Shown piece after piece: positions 1 to 8,070 of a DNA stretch of 42,733 nt. The stretch comes from Actinomycetota bacterium (lineage in GTDB: Bacteria > Actinomycetota > Actinomycetes > Nanopelagicales > Nanopelagicaceae): NCBI GenBank assembly GCA_010030895.1, contig RHBS01000004.1:1-42733 (forward strand). Reading direction: 5' to 3'. The notes beneath the pieces are model-generated. The model was not told where the DNA came from. It saw nothing but the letters and a program-made list of their open reading frames with translations, and did no database searches. The position numbers were made by a program, and so were the translations under genes. Position 1 is the first letter of the stretch. Each line of letters starts with the position of its first letter.

Positions 1-37
1 TATTCGCCGCAAGCAAGGAAAGACAGGTAAGAAATAA
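1..37 (+). CDS. rplF: 50S ribosomal protein L6, C-terminal end (partial)
   Basis: Only the last 11 codons are inside the window: a basic tail ([11 protein letters not shown]) and a TAA stop at 35-37. The stop shares its last base with the rplR start (TAATG). A basic tail of this kind and the position directly upstream of rplR in the spc operon identify it as L6. L6 binds 23S rRNA near the factor-binding site. The identification rests mainly on synteny because so little sequence is present. Confidence 0.8.
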   Translation, partial: IRRKQGKTGKK

Positions 38-414
38 TGGCTATCGGACAAAAAGTCGTTAAGGGTTCATTTACTAAGGCCCGTACCCGTCGTCACTTCC
101 GTTTGCGCAAGCGCGTATCTGGAACTCCGCAACGTCCACGGTTAGTAGTTTCTCGCTCTGCTCGTCATCTATTTGTGCAGATCGTAGATGACACAACCTC
201 AACCACTTTAGCCTCGGCATCTACTATGGAAAAAGATTTACGTACTTTTTCTGGCGATAAGACGGCAAAAGCTAAGCAGGTTGGCGAGTTAATCGCTAAG
301 CGTGCAAAAGAAAAAGGTGTTTCTACCGTGGTATTTGATCGCGGTGGTAATAAGTACCATGGCCGAGTTGCAGCTGTTGCAACTAGTGCTCGTGCAAATG
401 GATTGGAGTTCTAA
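37..414 (+). CDS. rplR: 50S ribosomal protein L18
   Basis: L18 binds 5S rRNA together with L5 and L25 and anchors it to the large subunit. The 125-residue protein has the usual very basic N-terminal region (about residues 5-30, rich in Arg and Lys) and the L18 core ending in [16 protein letters not shown] and ARANGLEF, the canonical C-terminus. Length is normal. It overlaps rplF by one base and rpsE by one base (TAATG junctions), so translation is probably coupled along the spc operon. Confidence 0.98.
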   Translation: MAIGQKVVKGSFTKARTRRHFRLRKRVSGTPQRPRLVVSRSARHLFVQIVDDTTSTTLASASTMEKDLRTFSGDKTAKAKQVGELIAKRAKEKGVSTVVFDRGGNKYHGRVAAVATSARANGLEF

Positions 415-1034
415 TGGCCGGTACAAATCCGACTGCAGGTAATCGCGAAGAGCGCCCTAAGGGTGGCAGAGAAAAGCGCGAACGCCGTGATGGTGAATTC
501 CAAAAGGAAAAATCTCCATATACCGAGCGGGTAGTTTTCATTAACCGCGTAGCTAAAGTTGTTAAGGGTGGACGTCGATTCTCCTTCACAGCGCTAATAG
601 TTGTTGGCGATGGAAAGGGAATGGTTGGCATTGGATATGGAAAAGCCAAAGAGGTTCCACAAGCTATTGCTAAAGCTGTAGAAGATGGAAAGAAAAATTT
701 CTTCAAAGTTCCATTGTTAAATGGAACAATTCCTCATCCAGTTCAAGGTGAGAAGGCTGCGGGCATAATCTTGTTACGTCCAGCATCACCTGGTACTGGT
801 GTGATTGCCGGTGGTCCAGTTCGTGCGGTTCTTGAGTGCGCTGGAATTACCGATGTGCTTACTAAATCTTTAGGCTCAGGTAATCCAATTAATATGGTGC
901 ATGCAACAGCTGCTGCATTAAGGATGTTGGAGAACCCAACTGCAATTGCTGCTCGTCGCGGTCGTCCACTTGAGGATGTGGCCCCAGCAGCACTTACTCG
1001 TTTAATTGCTGAACAAGTAAAGGTAGGTGCTTAA
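414..1034 (+). CDS. rpsE: 30S ribosomal protein S5
   Basis: S5 sits at the mRNA entry side of the 30S subunit and affects decoding fidelity. The 206-residue protein has a charged N-terminal extension (about residues 1-40, Lys/Arg/Glu-rich) that is common in actinobacterial S5. This is followed by the double-stranded-RNA-binding-like S5 domain ([21 protein letters not shown], near 40-60) and the C-terminal domain containing [12 protein letters not shown]. One-base overlaps with rplR and rpmD indicate operon co-translation. Nothing unusual. Confidence 0.98.
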   Translation: MAGTNPTAGNREERPKGGREKRERRDGEFQKEKSPYTERVVFINRVAKVVKGGRRFSFTALIVVGDGKGMVGIGYGKAKEVPQAIAKAVEDGKKNFFKVPLLNGTIPHPVQGEKAAGIILLRPASPGTGVIAGGPVRAVLECAGITDVLTKSLGSGNPINMVHATAAALRMLENPTAIAARRGRPLEDVAPAALTRLIAEQVKVGA

Positions 1035-1216
1035 TGCCAAGATTAAAAGTTACTCAAATTAGATCCAAGGTTGGAAATCCTCCGGATCAACGCAACACTC
1101 TTCGTTCACTTGGGTTAAAGCGAATTGGAGATGTTGTAGTTAAGGAAGATCGTCCTGAGATTCGGGGAATGGTATATGCCGTTCGTCATTTAATTGCAGT
1201 TGAGGAGGTTGAATAA
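1034..1216 (+). CDS. rpmD: 50S ribosomal protein L30
   Basis: Short 60-residue L30, the normal bacterial length. It has the typical core ([11 protein letters not shown], then [13 protein letters not shown] and [11 protein letters not shown]). It lies between rpsE and rplO as in most bacteria. Its start overlaps the rpsE stop by one base, and rplO begins 2 bases after its stop. An internal AGGAGG near its 3' end (1203-1208) is well placed to serve as the ribosome-binding site for rplO. Confidence 0.97.
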   Translation: MPRLKVTQIRSKVGNPPDQRNTLRSLGLKRIGDVVVKEDRPEIRGMVYAVRHLIAVEEVE

Positions 1217-1218
1217 CA

Positions 1219-1659
1219 ATGGTGCTAAAGGTTCATCATTTGCGTCCAGCCCCTGGTGCTAAGACCGCAAAAACTCGTAAGGGTCGCGGTGAGGCATCTA
1301 AGGGAAAGACCGCAGGTCGTGGCGGTAAGGGAACACGTGCTCGTAACGTGGTTCGCGCTGGATTTGAAGGCGGTCAATTGCCATTAGTTATGCGTCTGCC
1401 AAAACTTCGTGGATTTAAAAATCCAGAAAGAATTGAGTATCAGGCGGTAAACATCTCAACTATTAATTCACTTTATCCAAAGGGTGGTGAGGTAACTGTT
1501 GAGGATTTAGTTAAAAAAGGTGCTGCTCGCAAGGGTCATCCAGTGAAGGTGTTAGGAAATGGAGATATTTCTGTGAAGGTAACAGTTTTAGCTCACGCAT
1601 TCTCTACCTCAGCTACTGAGAAGATTACAAGCGCCGGCGGATCTGCAAAGACACTTTAA
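1219..1659 (+). CDS. rplO: 50S ribosomal protein L15
   Basis: L15 is an early 50S assembly protein. The 146-residue sequence begins with [13 protein letters not shown] and the Gly/Lys/Arg-rich segment (about 20-50, with [14 protein letters not shown]) that threads into 23S rRNA. It then has [19 protein letters not shown], the L15 signature. Length is normal. It is followed after 26 bases by secY, whose own Shine-Dalgarno lies in that gap. Confidence 0.98.
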   Translation: MVLKVHHLRPAPGAKTAKTRKGRGEASKGKTAGRGGKGTRARNVVRAGFEGGQLPLVMRLPKLRGFKNPERIEYQAVNISTINSLYPKGGEVTVEDLVKKGAARKGHPVKVLGNGDISVKVTVLAHAFSTSATEKITSAGGSAKTL

Positions 1660-1685
1660 GAATTAAGTTATAGAAGGAGAAGATC

Positions 1686-2981
1686 TTGTTATCAGCATTT
1701 GCTAAGGCGTTTAAAACACCTGATTTGCGTAAAAAGATCTTTTTTACTCTTTCTATTATGGCTTTATTTCGATTTGGATCAGTTATTCCTACCCCTGGAG
1801 TTTCCTATGTAAATGTTCAGGAGTGTTTAAAAACCGCTGAAACCGGTGGATTATTTGGATTGATTAATTTATTCAGCGGCGGAGCCTTACTACAACTTAG
1901 CATTTTTGCTCTTGGCATCATGCCTTACATCACAAGCTCAATTATTGTTCAACTATTAACTGTGGTTATCCCTCGCTTTGAGGCACTTAAGAAAGAGGGT
2001 CAATCTGGTACTGCAAAATTAACCCAGTACACACGCTATTTAACTATCGGCCTTGCAATTTTGCAATCAACTGGATTGATTGCAGTCGCTAGAATTCAAG
2101 GAAGAATTTTTGCAAACTGTTCACTACCAATTATTCCAGATACCTCATGGGTAAGAATTGTGACCATGATTGCTGTTATGACAGCTGGTACCTCAGTAAT
2201 TATGTGGTTAGGTGAGTTAATTACTGACCGTGGAGTCGGTAATGGTATGTCAATCTTAATTTTCACCTCAATTGCTGCAAGTTTTCCAAGTCAACTTTGG
2301 TCAATTAAGTTACAAAAGGGCTGGTTTGCATTCCTATTCATTATGGCAGTTGGAGTTTTAATTGTGGCTGCAGTGGTATTTGTTGAGCAAGCACAACGAA
2401 GAATTCCAGTTCAATATGCAAAGCGCCAAGTTGGGCGCCAGCAATATGGTGGAACAAGTACCTATATTCCAATTAAAGTAAACCAATCTGGTGTTATTCC
2501 AGTTATCTTTGCCTCATCTTTGCTATATATCCCATCATTAATTGTTAATTTCAGTGGTTCACAAGCTGCATGGGCAACCTGGATTTCAAAGTATTTAGTC
2601 TTTGGTGATAATTACTTCTATATCTCTGTTTATGCGCTCTTAATTATTTTCTTTACCTACTTCTATGTTGCAATTACATTTAATCCAGATGAAGTTGCCG
2701 ATAATATGAAGCAGTATGGTGGGTTTATTCCCGGAATAAGAGCGGGTAAGCCAACAAGTGATTACCTACAGTATGTATTATCTAGAATTACTGCGCCTGG
2801 TTCCTTATATCTTGCAATTGTGGCAATAATTCCATTTATCGCTTTGATTTTATTCCAAGCTTCACAAAACTTCCCATTTGGTGGCACATCAATATTAATT
2901 GTGGTTGGTGTTGGATTAGATACTGCAAAGCAGATCGAATCTCAGTTGCAACAACGCTCCTATGAGGGGTTCTTGCGCTAA
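1686..2981 (+). CDS. secY: Protein translocase subunit SecY
   Basis: SecY is the channel of the Sec translocon, moving unfolded proteins across or into the cytoplasmic membrane with SecE, SecG and SecA. The 431-residue protein has about ten hydrophobic membrane segments, the N-terminal FGSVIPTPGV region and the family motif GVGNGMSILIF near residues 185-195. Start: TTG at 1686, preceded by GAAGGAG at good spacing, giving the expected N-terminus just before TPDLRKKI. The stop overlaps the adk ATG by one base, so adk is probably translationally coupled. Length is normal. Confidence 0.98.
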   Translation: MLSAFAKAFKTPDLRKKIFFTLSIMALFRFGSVIPTPGVSYVNVQECLKTAETGGLFGLINLFSGGALLQLSIFALGIMPYITSSIIVQLLTVVIPRFEALKKEGQSGTAKLTQYTRYLTIGLAILQSTGLIAVARIQGRIFANCSLPIIPDTSWVRIVTMIAVMTAGTSVIMWLGELITDRGVGNGMSILIFTSIAASFPSQLWSIKLQKGWFAFLFIMAVGVLIVAAVVFVEQAQRRIPVQYAKRQVGRQQYGGTSTYIPIKVNQSGVIPVIFASSLLYIPSLIVNFSGSQAAWATWISKYLVFGDNYFYISVYALLIIFFTYFYVAITFNPDEVADNMKQYGGFIPGIRAGKPTSDYLQYVLSRITAPGSLYLAIVAIIPFIALILFQASQNFPFGGTSILIVVGVGLDTAKQIESQLQQRSYEGFLR

Positions 2982-3622
2982 TGCGTCTAATCCTGGTTGG
3001 ACCACCAGGTGCAGGTAAAGGAACACAAGCAGTTGCCTTAGCTGCACACTACAAAATCCCACACATTTCAACCGGGGATATTTTTCGCGCTAATTTAAAA
3101 AATGGAACCGAGTTAGGCAAGCAAGCCCAAAGTTACATGGATCGTGGTGAATTAGTTCCTGATTCAGTTACTAATGAGATGGTGAAGGATCGCTTAGGAA
3201 ATAGTGATGTCGCCAATGGTTTTTTATTGGATGGTTTTCCTAGAAATACCAATCAAGCTGAGGTTTTAGATGCAATTTTATTAGAAAAGAAGATGCCACT
3301 TGATGCCGCCCTTGAGTTAGCAATAGATAACTCAGAGATTATTAGAAGATTATCTGGGCGAAGAACTTGTCGGAATTGTTCTGCAACATTTCATAAAGAT
3401 TTTGAAAAGCCTAAGTTTGATGATATCTGCGATAAATGTAATGGACAGCTTTATCAGCGCGAGGATGACAAAGAAGAGGTAATTGCAAGACGGCTTGAAA
3501 TATATTCGCAGCAAACTGCACCGATAATTTCCTACTACAAGAAAGCTGGAATATTAAAAAGTATCTCAGCAATCGGTGATGTATCTGAAATTACGCAAAA
3601 AGTTATCTCACTTTTAAAGTAG
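2981..3622 (+). CDS. adk: Adenylate kinase
   Basis: Converts ATP + AMP to 2 ADP in the cytoplasm. The 213-residue protein carries the P-loop GPPGAGKGTQ (residues 8-17), the NMP-binding STGDIFR and DGFPR motifs, and a long LID domain. The LID holds four cysteines in two CxxC pairs (C130, C133, C150, C153), the arrangement of a structural zinc site. It is coupled to secY by a one-base overlap and followed 5 bases later by map, the standard secY-adk-map order. The zinc-LID form is known in many bacteria, although some actinobacterial Adks (e.g. the short mycobacterial one) lack it. Confidence 0.98.
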   Translation: MRLILVGPPGAGKGTQAVALAAHYKIPHISTGDIFRANLKNGTELGKQAQSYMDRGELVPDSVTNEMVKDRLGNSDVANGFLLDGFPRNTNQAEVLDAILLEKKMPLDAALELAIDNSEIIRRLSGRRTCRNCSATFHKDFEKPKFDDICDKCNGQLYQREDDKEEVIARRLEIYSQQTAPIISYYKKAGILKSISAIGDVSEITQKVISLLK

Positions 3623-3627
3623 TAAAA

Positions 3628-4437
3628 ATGGCAATTGAAATTAAAAATTTAGAGCAATTAAAATCCATGCGCAAAGCAGGGCTGGTGGTTGCAGAGACTT
3701 TGAAACTAATCAAAGAGCAAGCTCAAATTGGCATGACCACTTTAGATTTAAATGATTTAGCGATTACAAATCTGGCTAAACATGGTGCCACCTCATCTTT
3801 TTTAGGTTATCACGGATTTCCAGCTGTTATTTGTGCATCAGTCAATGAAGAGGTTGTCCATGGCATCCCAAATAAACGTAAGTTGACTTCAGGCGACCTT
3901 CTTTCAATAGATTTTGGTGCAATTATTGAGGGTTGGCATGGCGATGCTGCAATCTCCTTTGGATTAGGTGATGTTGATCCAGCTGATCAAAAATTAATGG
4001 ATGTCTGTGAGGAATCTTTGTGGCGAGGTATCGCAGCAGGTAAAAAAGGCGCCAAGTTAACTGATATCTCCGCTGCAGTTGAAGGTTATATTAATTCACA
4101 GGGTAGGTACGGAATTTTAAGAGAGTATGGTGGTCATGGCATTGGAAGTGCAATGCATCAGGAGCCACACATTTTAAATTTTGGCCCAGCTGGAAATGGT
4201 CCAGAGCTAACAGTTGGTATGGCACTTGCAATTGAACCTATGATTACAAGGGGTAACGCAAAAACTAAAGTTTTAGGTGATGACTGGACTGTTGTAGCTC
4301 ATGATTCATCAAATGGTGCGCACTTTGAACACACATACACAATTGCTCCAGATGGGAAGGTTTTTGTACTAACCGCCGAAGATGGTGGTGCACAAAAGCT
4401 GGGTCAATTAGGGGTAGAGATCTCAGATCTGCTCTAG
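3628..4437 (+). CDS. map: Methionine aminopeptidase, type I
   Basis: Removes the initiator methionine from nascent proteins. The 269-residue sequence shows all five dimetal ligands of the family: D95 and D106 (in SIDFGAIIEGWHGDAA), H170 (GGHGIGSAMHQEPH), E203 (AIEPMI) and E234 (FEHTYTI), plus the substrate-side H79. Spacing matches E. coli MAP almost residue for residue. It lacks the N-terminal zinc-finger extension seen in some actinobacterial paralogues. It is the last gene of the secY-adk-map group; a 129-base gap separates it from infA. Confidence 0.98.
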   Translation: MAIEIKNLEQLKSMRKAGLVVAETLKLIKEQAQIGMTTLDLNDLAITNLAKHGATSSFLGYHGFPAVICASVNEEVVHGIPNKRKLTSGDLLSIDFGAIIEGWHGDAAISFGLGDVDPADQKLMDVCEESLWRGIAAGKKGAKLTDISAAVEGYINSQGRYGILREYGGHGIGSAMHQEPHILNFGPAGNGPELTVGMALAIEPMITRGNAKTKVLGDDWTVVAHDSSNGAHFEHTYTIAPDGKVFVLTAEDGGAQKLGQLGVEISDLL

Positions 4438-4458
4438 ATGCAGGGGAATTTCCCGCAT
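4438..4458 (+). terminator. Possible weak terminator hairpin after map
   Basis: Immediately after the map stop, ATGC-(A)-GGG pairs with CCC-GCAT around a 6-base loop, giving 7 base pairs with one bulged A. It is followed by a T-rich but interrupted stretch (attttgatt, then tttttctttttt at about 4481-4492). It could attenuate the spc operon before infA, but the stem is weak. Confidence 0.35.
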
Positions 4459-4566
4459 AGATTTTGATTAATTGGGCGGATTTTTCTTTTTTACCCACCC
4501 CACCTAAACTATCCCTCCTGCCTCGCAAGGGGTAAACCTAATTTAGAACAGATAAGTAGGTATCGC

Positions 4567-4788
4567 TTGGCCAAGAAAGACGGTGCAATTGAAATTGAAG
4601 GCACTGTTGCTGAAGCACTACCAAACGCAATGTTCCGAGTTGAGTTAACAAATGGACATAAAGTTTTAGCACATATCAGTGGAAAGATGCGACAGAACTA
4701 CATTCGCATTTTGCCAGAGGATAAAGTGATCGTTGAACTTAGTCCATATGACCTCACAAGAGGTCGAATTATTTATCGTTACAAATAA
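4567..4788 (+). CDS. infA: Translation initiation factor IF-1
   Basis: IF-1 binds the 30S A site during initiation. The 73-residue protein is a single OB-fold with the family sequence [33 protein letters not shown] and the C-terminal [11 protein letters not shown]. Start is TTG at 4567, giving the standard MAKKDG N-terminus; the upstream site is weak (AAGTAGG). The 129 bases between map and infA contain a pyrimidine-rich stretch and a possible -10 (TAATTT, 4539-4544) but no convincing -35. I expect a promoter here but cannot place it firmly. Confidence 0.98.
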   Translation: MAKKDGAIEIEGTVAEALPNAMFRVELTNGHKVLAHISGKMRQNYIRILPEDKVIVELSPYDLTRGRIIYRYK

Positions 4789-4823
4789 ATAATTTTTAAT
4801 CTTTAGTTGTTGGAAAGGTAATC

Positions 4824-4937
4824 GTGAAGGTTAAGCCAAGCGTGAAAAAGATTTGCGACAAGTGCAAAGTCATTCGTCGTAATGGTCGCGTTATGGTGAT
4901 TTGCGACAACCTGCGCCATAAGCAACGTCAGGGTTAA
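4824..4937 (+). CDS. rpmJ: 50S ribosomal protein L36
   Basis: A 37-codon gene starting with GTG at 4824, preceded by GGAAAGG. The product [19 protein letters not shown] begins the canonical L36 sequence and ends RHKQRQG. It carries the zinc-binding set C11, C14, C27 and H32, so this is the zinc-containing (C+) form. It lies between infA and rpsM as in most bacteria. It is easily missed by gene finders because of its length. Identification is secure. Confidence 0.97.
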   Translation: MKVKPSVKKICDKCKVIRRNGRVMVICDNLRHKQRQG

Positions 4938-4958
4938 TTTAAAAAACGCGTGATACGA

Positions 4959-4984
4959 CTTAATTAAGGTAAAACTTAATTAAG
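4959..4984. repeat. Two copies of palindrome CTTAATTAAG
   Basis: The perfect 10-bp palindrome CTTAATTAAG occurs at 4959-4968 and again at 4975-4984. The copies are separated by GTAAAA, giving a centre-to-centre distance of 16 bp, in the gap between rpmJ and rpsM. The arrangement resembles a paired operator or part of a promoter region for the rpsM operon. No protein is assigned. Confidence 0.6.
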
Positions 4985-4986
4985 AC

Positions 4987-5027
4987 CCCCAGGCCGAAGG
5001 GCTGGGGCCAAATAAGAAATTATTTGG
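4987..5027 (+). promoter_or_regulatory. Two abutting hairpins in the rpsM leader
   Basis: Hairpin 1 (4987-5007) pairs CCCCAG with CTGGGG, continues past one mismatch with two more pairs, and closes on a GAA loop. Hairpin 2 (5008-5027) is a perfect 8-bp stem, CCAAATAA with TTATTTGG, closed by a GAAA (GNRA) tetraloop. There is no unpaired base between them, so they could stack coaxially. No U-run follows, so these are not intrinsic terminators. A GGAGG follows directly (5026-5030) and a second at 5036-5040. This is likely an RNA control element for the rpsM-rpsK-rpsD-rpoA-rplQ operon; S4 (rpsD) is a possible regulator by analogy with other bacteria. Confidence 0.55.
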
Positions 5028-5072
5028 AGGTATTGCGGAGGACCTTTCGGATATTAGAAACAGGTTAGCAAT

Positions 5073-5450
5073 ATGGCACGTCTTGTTGGTGTTGATCTAC
5101 CTCGCGAAAAGCGAGTTGAGGTCGCACTTACCTATATTTTTGGAATGGGTCTTACCCGTGCGCAAGCAACCCTTGCTGCTACTGGTATCTCACCAGATGT
5201 TCGAGTTAAAGATCTTCAAGAGCCAGAGTTGGCAAAGCTTCGTGAGTTTATTGAAGCCAATTATAAAATCGAGGGTGATCTTCGCCGTGAGATCGCAGGC
5301 GACATCCGTCGTAAAGTTGAAATTCAAAGTTATCAAGGTTCACGTCACCGCAAGGGATTGCCAGTCCGCGGTCAACGTACTCACACTAATGCGCGTACTC
5401 GCAAGGGTCCTCGTATTGCAATCGCTGGTAAGAAGAAGGAGACCAAGTAA
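5073..5450 (+). CDS. rpsM: 30S ribosomal protein S13
   Basis: S13 lies at the head of the 30S subunit and contacts tRNA and the 50S bridge. The 125-residue protein has the S13 start ([24 protein letters not shown]), the helix-two-turn-helix region, and the basic tail with [19 protein letters not shown]. Length is normal. Upstream 5028-5072 has no strong Shine-Dalgarno close to the ATG (only AGGTTAG); the two strong GGAGG sequences lie more than 30 bases away. That fits a structured, regulated leader. The stop overlaps the rpsK start by one base. Confidence 0.98.
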   Translation: MARLVGVDLPREKRVEVALTYIFGMGLTRAQATLAATGISPDVRVKDLQEPELAKLREFIEANYKIEGDLRREIAGDIRRKVEIQSYQGSRHRKGLPVRGQRTHTNARTRKGPRIAIAGKKKETK

Positions 5451-5881
5451 TGGCCGCCGAGAAAACTAAGCCAGTTAAAGAGGCAGCAAAGGCTGCACCT
5501 AAGAAAATTAAAGCACGTAAGAAGGATAAGAAGAATGTTGCCTTCGGTCATGCATATATTAAGAGCACATTTAACAACACCATCGTTTCAATTACTGATC
5601 CATCAGGTGGCGTAATTGCATGGTCATCATCTGGTCAAGTTGGATTTAAAGGTTCTCGTAAATCAACCCCATTTGCTGCGCAAATGGCAGCTGAGGCTGC
5701 GGCTCGCAAAGCACAGGAGCATGGTTTAAAGAAGGTTGATGTATTTGTTAAGGGACCTGGCTCTGGCCGGGAAACTGCAATTCGTTCATTACAAGCAGCT
5801 GGTCTTGAGGTTGGAGCCATCGCAGATGTAACTCCAGCACCACATAACGGTTGCCGTCCACGTAAACCACGTCGAGTATAA
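5450..5881 (+). CDS. rpsK: 30S ribosomal protein S11
   Basis: S11 is part of the 30S platform near the E site. The 143-residue protein has a Lys/Ala-rich N-terminal extension (about residues 1-26, with [19 protein letters not shown]) before the conserved core starting [20 protein letters not shown]. It ends [22 protein letters not shown], the standard C-terminus. The extension makes it longer than the usual 128-135 residues but is common in actinobacteria. The start is fixed by the TAATG overlap with rpsM. Confidence 0.98.
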   Translation: MAAEKTKPVKEAAKAAPKKIKARKKDKKNVAFGHAYIKSTFNNTIVSITDPSGGVIAWSSSGQVGFKGSRKSTPFAAQMAAEAAARKAQEHGLKKVDVFVKGPGSGRETAIRSLQAAGLEVGAIADVTPAPHNGCRPRKPRRV

Positions 5882-5897
5882 GGAAAGGGAGAAAACT

Positions 5898-6524
5898 ATG
5901 GCTCGCTATACCGGTGCAGATTGCAAAAGATGCCGTCGCGAAAAAGTAAAGCTCTTCCTTAAGGGCTCAAAGTGCGATGGTCCAAAGTGTCCAATTGAGT
6001 CACGTCCATATCCTCCAGGACAACATGGCCGTGCTCGCTCTAAGGATTCTGAGTATTTATTACAGATGCGCGAGAAGCAGAAGTGCGCTCGCATTTATGG
6101 AATTTTGGAAAGACAATTCCGAGGATATTACGAAGAGGCTAACCGCTTACAAGGTAAGACTGGTGAAAACCTTTTGGTATTACTTGAGACTCGCTTAGAC
6201 AATGTTGTCTTCCGCGCCGGCTTTGCTAAGAGCCGTGACATGGCACGCCAATTGGTACGCCACGGTCATTTCTTAGTTAATGGCAAAAGCGTAAACATTC
6301 CATCTTTCCGAGTTACACCTATGGACATAATTGATGTAGTTCCAGCATCGCTGGATACCACACCATTTATCGTCGCAAGTGCTGAGCTTGGTGAGAAGAG
6401 TGTGCCAGCATGGATGGAAGTTGTTGGATCAAAGATGCGAATCTTGATTCACTCAGTTCCAACCCGCCCAGTTATTGATACTCAGGTACAAGAGCAACTA
6501 ATTGTTGAGCTTTACTCGAAGTAA
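5898..6524 (+). CDS. rpsD: 30S ribosomal protein S4, zinc-binding (C+) form
   Basis: S4 nucleates 30S assembly by binding the 5' domain of 16S rRNA, and in several bacteria represses its own operon. The 208-residue protein has an N-terminal zinc knuckle with cysteines 9, 12, 26 and 31 (CX2C-X13-CX4C), then YPPGQHGRARSKDSEYL, and an S4 RNA-binding domain near residues 95-160 (TRLDNVVFRAGFAKSRDMARQLV). Strong site AAGGAAAGGGAG upstream. The cysteine set is notable because many actinobacteria (e.g. Mycobacterium, Streptomyces) carry a cysteine-free S4. Confidence 0.98.
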   Translation: MARYTGADCKRCRREKVKLFLKGSKCDGPKCPIESRPYPPGQHGRARSKDSEYLLQMREKQKCARIYGILERQFRGYYEEANRLQGKTGENLLVLLETRLDNVVFRAGFAKSRDMARQLVRHGHFLVNGKSVNIPSFRVTPMDIIDVVPASLDTTPFIVASAELGEKSVPAWMEVVGSKMRILIHSVPTRPVIDTQVQEQLIVELYSK

Positions 6525-6583
6525 TCATTAATAAAGAAGTAAAGATTTACCAGCAGTAAAACTAAATATCGAAATAGCCAACC

Positions 6584-6607
6584 GGAAGATCAAATAGAGG
6601 GTCTTCC
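6584..6607 (+). promoter_or_regulatory. Hairpin in the rpsD-rpoA gap
   Basis: In the 103-base gap between rpsD and rpoA, GGAAGATC pairs with GGTCTTCC (8 bp including one G-U) around the loop AAATAGAG. It ends 20 bases before the rpoA start, just upstream of its CGGAGGAA ribosome-binding site. It has no U-run. It may tune rpoA translation or act as an mRNA processing or stability element. Confidence 0.45.
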
Positions 6608-6627
6608 AGAACATACGGAGGAACACA

Positions 6628-7638
6628 GTGCTGATTGCACAACGCCCCATCCTCACTGAGGAAGTAGTAAGCGATTACCGTTCACGGTTCATCATTGAGC
6701 CGCTAGAGCCTGGTTTTGGCTACACCCTTGGTAACTCAATTCGTCGCACATTACTCTCTTCTATTCCAGGTGCAGCTGTTACTGGAATTAGAGTAAATGG
6801 TGCTCTTCACGAATTTACAACTTTAGAAGGTGTTAAAGAGGATCTAACTGAGATCGTTTTAAACATCAAGAACCTAGTACTTTCATCAGACAATGATGAG
6901 CCATCACTTCTCTATATTCGCAAGAATGGCGAGGGTGTAGTGACTGGTGCAGATGTTGCCGCTCCAGCTGGAGTGCAAGTTCACAACCCAGAGCTTCACA
7001 TCGCAACCTTAAACTCAAAGGCAAATCTTGAAATTGAGTTAACAGTAGAGCGTGGTCGTGGTTACATTACTGCGGTACAAAACAAGCAAGCCGGTGGTGA
7101 AATTGGTCGTATCCCAGTCGATTCAATTTATTCACCAGTCCTTCGTGTTACCTACAAGGTTGAAGCCACACGTGTTGAACAACGTACAGACTTTGATCGT
7201 TTGGTTATAGATGTTGAAACTAAAAGATCAATGAAGCCAGCAGATGCAATGGCATCAGCGGGTAAAACCTTAGTTGAATTATTCGGCCTTGCTCGCGAGC
7301 TAAATACCAATGCTGAAGGTATTGAAATGGGACCTTCCATTCAAGATGCAGCATTAGCTGCAGATATGGCACTACCAATCGAGGATCTAGAGTTAACAGT
7401 TCGTTCTTACAACTGCTTAAAGCGTGAAGGAATCCACACAGTTGGTGAATTACTTTCTCGATCTGAGGCAGATTTAATGGATATTCGTAACTTCGGTTCC
7501 AAATCAATTGATGAGGTTAAAGCGAAATTACAATCTATGGGAATGCAACTAAAAGATAGCCCAGCTGGATTTGATCCAACAAAGCATGCAAACTACGGAA
7601 GCAACGTTGATGATGAACTTGTCGACGAAGAGGTCTAG
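6628..7638 (+). CDS. rpoA: DNA-directed RNA polymerase subunit alpha
   Basis: The alpha dimer nucleates RNA polymerase assembly, and its C-terminal domain binds UP elements and activators. The 336-residue protein has the N-terminal dimerisation domain ([32 protein letters not shown] begins near residue 19). A linker leads to the alphaCTD (about 250-315) with [19 protein letters not shown] and the helix-hairpin-helix-like [13 protein letters not shown]. It ends in an acidic tail (DDELVDEEV). GTG start at 6628 with CGGAGGAA upstream. rplQ follows after 8 bases. Confidence 0.98.
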   Translation: MLIAQRPILTEEVVSDYRSRFIIEPLEPGFGYTLGNSIRRTLLSSIPGAAVTGIRVNGALHEFTTLEGVKEDLTEIVLNIKNLVLSSDNDEPSLLYIRKNGEGVVTGADVAAPAGVQVHNPELHIATLNSKANLEIELTVERGRGYITAVQNKQAGGEIGRIPVDSIYSPVLRVTYKVEATRVEQRTDFDRLVIDVETKRSMKPADAMASAGKTLVELFGLARELNTNAEGIEMGPSIQDAALAADMALPIEDLELTVRSYNCLKREGIHTVGELLSRSEADLMDIRNFGSKSIDEVKAKLQSMGMQLKDSPAGFDPTKHANYGSNVDDELVDEEV

Positions 7639-7646
7639 GAGAAAAT

Positions 7647-8051
7647 ATGCCAAAGCCAAGTAAAGGCCCACGTCTAGGAAGTGGACCAGCACATGAGAAA
7701 TTATTACTGGGTACCCTTGCAGCTCAACTTTTCGAAAAAGGAAAGTTGACTACAACCGAGGCTAAAGCCAAACGTCTTCGTCCATTAGCTGAGCGATTAA
7801 TCACTCATGCTAAGAAAGGTGATCTTCCTGCTCGTCGTAGAGTGATGGCAAGAATTTCAAGTAAGTCTGTTGTGCACACATTATTTACTGATATTGCACA
7901 AAGATTTGCATCTCGTGATGGTGGTTACACTCGAATTACCAAAATAGGTCCACGCAAAGGTGATAACGCACCAATGGCAGTGATTGAAATGGTAGAGGCT
8001 GGTACCCCAACAAAAAAGGTAGCAAAAAAAGCAGCAGCGAAAGCTGAGTAA
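7647..8051 (+). CDS. rplQ: 50S ribosomal protein L17
   Basis: L17 lies at the peptide exit side of the 50S subunit. The 134-residue protein starts [21 protein letters not shown], includes [17 protein letters not shown], and ends in a Lys/Ala-rich tail ([12 protein letters not shown]). The tail makes it slightly longer than the usual 116-130 residues, common in actinobacteria. AGGAGA precedes the ATG. It is the last gene of the alpha operon before the hairpin at 8079-8104. Confidence 0.98.
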   Translation: MPKPSKGPRLGSGPAHEKLLLGTLAAQLFEKGKLTTTEAKAKRLRPLAERLITHAKKGDLPARRRVMARISSKSVVHTLFTDIAQRFASRDGGYTRITKIGPRKGDNAPMAVIEMVEAGTPTKKVAKKAAAKAE

Positions 8052-8070
8052 TAACGCAACCTAAGTAATT

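Noticed and set aside
383-706. 107-codon - strand frame opposite rpsE
   Set aside because: Antisense shadow of a ribosomal-protein gene with no start signals and no homology that I recognise.
4265-4528. - strand frame across the map 3' end and the map-infA gap
   Set aside because: It mostly mirrors map; no ribosome-binding site or family features.
4987-5027. Intrinsic terminator between rpmJ and rpsM
   Set aside because: Neither hairpin is followed by a T-run; the sequence continues AGGTATTGCGG.
5083-5469. 128-codon open frame on the + strand inside rpsM
   Set aside because: It is the +1 shadow of rpsM, has no ribosome-binding site, and its product has no recognisable fold; the rpsM frame encodes canonical S13.
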